Of a stretch of 7,198 bases of DNA, positions 4,817 through 7,198 are shown in pieces (positions within the stretch are counted from its first letter, which is position 1; each line of letters begins with the position of its first letter). Below the pieces are notes generated by a model that did not search any database, was not told where the DNA came from, and saw only the letters and a list, made by a program, of their open reading frames with translations. This DNA is from Opitutia bacterium UBA4654. GTDB taxonomy: Bacteria > Verrucomicrobiota > Verrucomicrobiia > Opitutales > Intestinicryptomonadaceae. Location of the stretch: the NCBI GenBank assembly GCA_002405555.1, contig DHMA01000107.1:6432-13629 (forward strand). The letters are read 5' to 3'. The position numbers and the translations under genes were made by a program.

Positions 4817-7198
4817 TTAGAACACAGTTCCGAACGAGAAGTTGAACTGCATGCCGTCGTCGTTGTACGGGCCTGTTTTCCACGGGAAGCCCAAGTCTAT
4901 GCGCATGGGCGCGCCCATGAGGAGCACGCGGAAGCCGACGCCGAAGTCGGAATTATAGTCCGACGGGTCCCAGTCCCACTCGCCCGCGTTGACGAAGCCG
5001 ATGTCGTAGAACACCGCGAAGCGCACGGGGTTGAAAAGCTCTATCGAGTATTCCGCCGATGCGAACGCGAACGTTTTGCCGCCGTACGCCTCGCCCGTGT
5101 GCGGGTCTATCCTGCCGACTTTGCGGTATTTGAAGCCGCGCATGTTGTAGCCGCCGCCGAGGAAGTACTGCTCGAAATACGGAACGTCCTTGCCGCCGTA
5201 GCCAATGACCGTGCCCGTTCTGCCGACGAACGACAGCACCTGATTTCCCGCCTCGAACGTCGGAATCCACCAGCCCGCGCGGGCTTCCACGCGGTAGAGG
5301 TTTGTCTGCCCAAGAAGCGGCCCGCCGGCGACGTCCTGAATAAGCTCGAAGCGCGTGCCGCGCGTTGGGGTCATGAGGCTGTCGCGCGAGTCGCGCAGGA
5401 ACGAAAGGCTCACCTGCGAAATCGAGCGTTCGCCGATGTCGCCGCGCCACTCCTTCATGACGGGGTCGGGCCCCGTGGTGAGCTTCGAATCGACGTCGTA
5501 AATATCGACAAGTTCGAGCTTGTAGGCAAGGCGGGCTTCGATAAGCTCGTAGACGCGCTTTCTCAAATAGTTTGTCGCGCCGAGGCGGACTTCCGAATAG
5601 TAGTCGGAATAGTAGCCCGTGTCGGTTCGGTAGGCGTCGATGCCGTACGCGAGGTTGCGGTTGAAGACCCACGGCTCTTCGAAGCTCACGATAATCTGGT
5701 TGCTCTTCAAGCCGATGGACCCGCGGATTCTGAATTTCTGCCCCGCGCCCTGAAAGTAGCTGTCGTAGTTTTCGTAGTCGAAGTTGCTCTGCGTGATTTC
5801 GACCGTCGCCACCAAGCTTTCGATTGTGCTGAAACCCGCGCCGAACGTAAGGTTGCCCGTGCGCCCCTCTTTGACCACCACGCGCAGATTGCGGCGGTTG
5901 GGAATGTTTGTGGCTTCGGGCGAAAGGTTCACTTCGTCGAAGAATCGCGTCTCTTTGAGGCGGTTTTCCGAAGACTTCATTCTGGCGAGGTCGAAGACGT
6001 CGCCCGGAGCGAGCGCGAGTTCGCGGATTATGACTTCGCTCTTCGTTTTCGTGTTGCCCTGAATGTTGATTGATTCGAGGTAGAATTTGCCGCTCTCGAT
6101 TATGTCGATTACCAAGTCGATGTCGCCCGACTCCACGTTCGGCTTGCGCTGGGCGCGTACGATTGTGTCTATATAGCCGTATTCGCCGTAGTAGATTCTG
6201 ATTTTTTCAATCATTTCGTCCACTTTCGACGGCGAGAACACGTTGCCCGTAGTGAGGTCGAAGTACTCCACAAACGGCATGAGTTTTTCGTCGGAGAACA
6301 GCTTGTTGTTTTTGAACGAAACCTTGCCGACCTTGTACTGCCTGTTGGGGACGACGTTTATGACGATGTCCATGTCGCCGGGGTTGTCGGCGTCGGGGAA
6401 CTCGAACTTGACTTTCGACTCGTCGATTTCGACGTCGAGGTAGCCGTGGTCGCGGTAGACTTTGCGGAGTTTTTCGATGTCCGCCTGAAATTCCTCGTCC
6501 TTGAAGCGTCCGTTGTCGGTGATGTAGGAAATGACGGGAATCCAAGTGTCGGTCTTCATTTCCTTCAAAAGCTTAATCGAGTTAAGCTCGGCGGGGTTGT
6601 CCTTTGCGAACATGCGCTTCCAGAGCTTGCCCCAAAAGCCGTACTGCTTTTCGACGGCGGGGTCGCCCGTGAATCTGATGTTTTCGATTGCGATGTCCTC
6701 GCCCTCGTTGATGTCGAAAATCACCGCGCCCTTGCCCTGTTCGTCGTTGCGCTCTATCGAAAAATTCACCTTTGCGAGCGAGTAGCCCTTCTTTTGGTAG
6801 AACGCCTTGATTTTGTCGGCGTCGCGCTTTGCCTGAACTTCGCTGAGGGTGGAGCCGGCGTACGAAGAGATTTCCTCCTGCAATCGCCGCGCCGAATATT
6901 CCTTGTTCCCCTTGAACACGATTTGGCTGATTCTGTATTTGGGAACGATTAAAAATTCGATGTCCATTCCGCCGTTCGCCGACGCCGTGCGCGTTGCGTC
7001 AATGACGTCGTAAAGCCCCGTTTCGTAGAGCGAGCGTATCGACTGGTCGAGCGATTTTTGGTCGAACTTCATGCCTTTGCGGAGTCTGACATGCGCCGTG
7101 ATTGCGTCTTCCGAAATCGTTTTCGGGCCTTCGATTTTGTATGTGATGCGGTTGATTGTGAGCGTCTGCTCGTCCACGGGCTTGCCCGCCGTCTGCCC
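4817..7198 (-). CDS. bamA: BamA, outer membrane protein assembly factor (5' end cut by window)
   Basis: This is the central subunit of the BAM complex, which folds and inserts beta-barrel proteins into the outer membrane. The frame stays open to the right edge, so the signal peptide and true start lie outside the window; a GTG at 7177 is internal. Numbering from that GTG (786 residues), five POTRA repeats are visible at about 7-79, 80-157, 162-278, 280-360 and 364-437. Each has the family's strand-plus-'GN'/'TG' pattern, for example IVFKGN at 86-91 and INIQGN at 370-375. A 16-strand-type barrel follows from about 440. The loop-6 motif appears as MRGF (679-682, canonical VRGF) after a GGG, and the protein ends in phenylalanine (FGTVF), the normal beta-signal. 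Total length fits BamA. POTRA3 is longer than usual because of an aromatic/basic stretch at about 175-198. The gene ends in TAA, 68 nt before ompH. A TamA or other Omp85 protein is unlikely given five POTRAs and the ompH neighbour. Confidence 0.97.
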   Translation of the reverse strand, partial: GQTAGKPVDEQTLTINRITYKIEGPKTISEDAITAHVRLRKGMKFDQKSLDQSIRSLYETGLYDVIDATRTASANGGMDIEFLIVPKYRISQIVFKGNKEYSARRLQEEISSYAGSTLSEVQAKRDADKIKAFYQKKGYSLAKVNFSIERNDEQGKGAVIFDINEGEDIAIENIRFTGDPAVEKQYGFWGKLWKRMFAKDNPAELNSIKLLKEMKTDTWIPVISYITDNGRFKDEEFQADIEKLRKVYRDHGYLDVEIDESKVKFEFPDADNPGDMDIVINVVPNRQYKVGKVSFKNNKLFSDEKLMPFVEYFDLTTGNVFSPSKVDEMIEKIRIYYGEYGYIDTIVRAQRKPNVESGDIDLVIDIIESGKFYLESINIQGNTKTKSEVIIRELALAPGDVFDLARMKSSENRLKETRFFDEVNLSPEATNIPNRRNLRVVVKEGRTGNLTFGAGFSTIESLVATVEITQSNFDYENYDSYFQGAGQKFRIRGSIGLKSNQIIVSFEEPWVFNRNLAYGIDAYRTDTGYYSDYYSEVRLGATNYLRKRVYELIEARLAYKLELVDIYDVDSKLTTGPDPVMKEWRGDIGERSISQVSLSFLRDSRDSLMTPTRGTRFELIQDVAGGPLLGQTNLYRVEARAGWWIPTFEAGNQVLSFVGRTGTVIGYGGKDVPYFEQYFLGGGYNMRGFKYRKVGRIDPHTGEAYGGKTFAFASAEYSIELFNPVRFAVFYDIGFVNAGEWDWDPSDYNSDFGVGFRVLLMGAPMRIDLGFPWKTGPYNDDGMQFNFSFGTVF

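Noticed and set aside
4793..6073. 426-codon open frame on the plus strand opposite the BamA barrel
   Set aside because: It is an antisense shadow of bamA with biased, featureless composition.
7175..7177. GTG at 7177 as the BamA start
   Set aside because: The frame continues to the window edge, and BamA needs a signal peptide, which is absent from this start. The true start lies to the right of the window.
1..7198. Mobile element, CRISPR array, tRNA, rRNA or phage content
   Set aside because: The genes are nearly end to end, with no transposase or integrase, no direct-repeat array and no tRNA-like cloverleaf in the short gaps.

Overview
The window is a compact, one-directional stretch of housekeeping genes. 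Everything with clear coding support lies on the minus strand, so transcription runs from the right edge to the left edge. The gene content is that of a diderm bacterium with an LPS outer membrane: the barrel-assembly protein BamA, an OmpH/Skp-type periplasmic chaperone, and the LPS-transport ATPase LptB. These sit beside a full-length two-domain HPr kinase/phosphorylase and a cobalamin-dependent methionine synthase. I infer a non-model Gram-negative, possibly of the Verrucomicrobiota/PVC kind, because a full-length HprK sits next to lptB without rpoN, hpf or ptsN. This assignment is weak and rests on family knowledge rather than a search. Coding sequence is GC-rich with few TTA, CTA or TCA codons. 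That leaves long meaningless open frames on the opposite strand.

Layout in transcription order. (1) bamA (7198 to 4817) is cut by the window at its signal peptide, but all five POTRA domains and the whole barrel are present. (2) After 68 nt, ompH (4748 to 4203) encodes a secreted coiled-coil chaperone that would escort outer-membrane proteins to BamA. (3) An imperfect hairpin and then a strong intrinsic terminator (4143-4169) close the bamA-ompH unit. (4) A second unit begins only 34 nt later with a 64-residue TM2-like membrane protein (4108 to 3914). It is followed by lptB (3832 to 3092), hprK (3088 to 2108; 3 nt from lptB) and metH (from 2115; overlaps hprK by 8 nt), which runs off the left edge after 705 codons.

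How the genes fit together. bamA-ompH is an outer-membrane protein biogenesis module and lptB powers LPS export to the same membrane. hprK is a PTS-type carbon/energy regulator, and metH supplies methionine and regenerates tetrahydrofolate. The tight spacing of lptB-hprK-metH implies one polycistronic mRNA with translational coupling.

I see no defence system, mobile element, CRISPR array, RNA gene or novel multi-gene system. The most unusual signal is architectural. The small membrane gene, lptB and hprK share one reading frame over about 2 kb, interrupted only by two TAG codons, with no other stop in the linkers between them. Other points worth a look are the terminator that leaves almost no room for a promoter, a lipobox-like motif in the OmpH signal peptide, and an insertion in BamA POTRA3.
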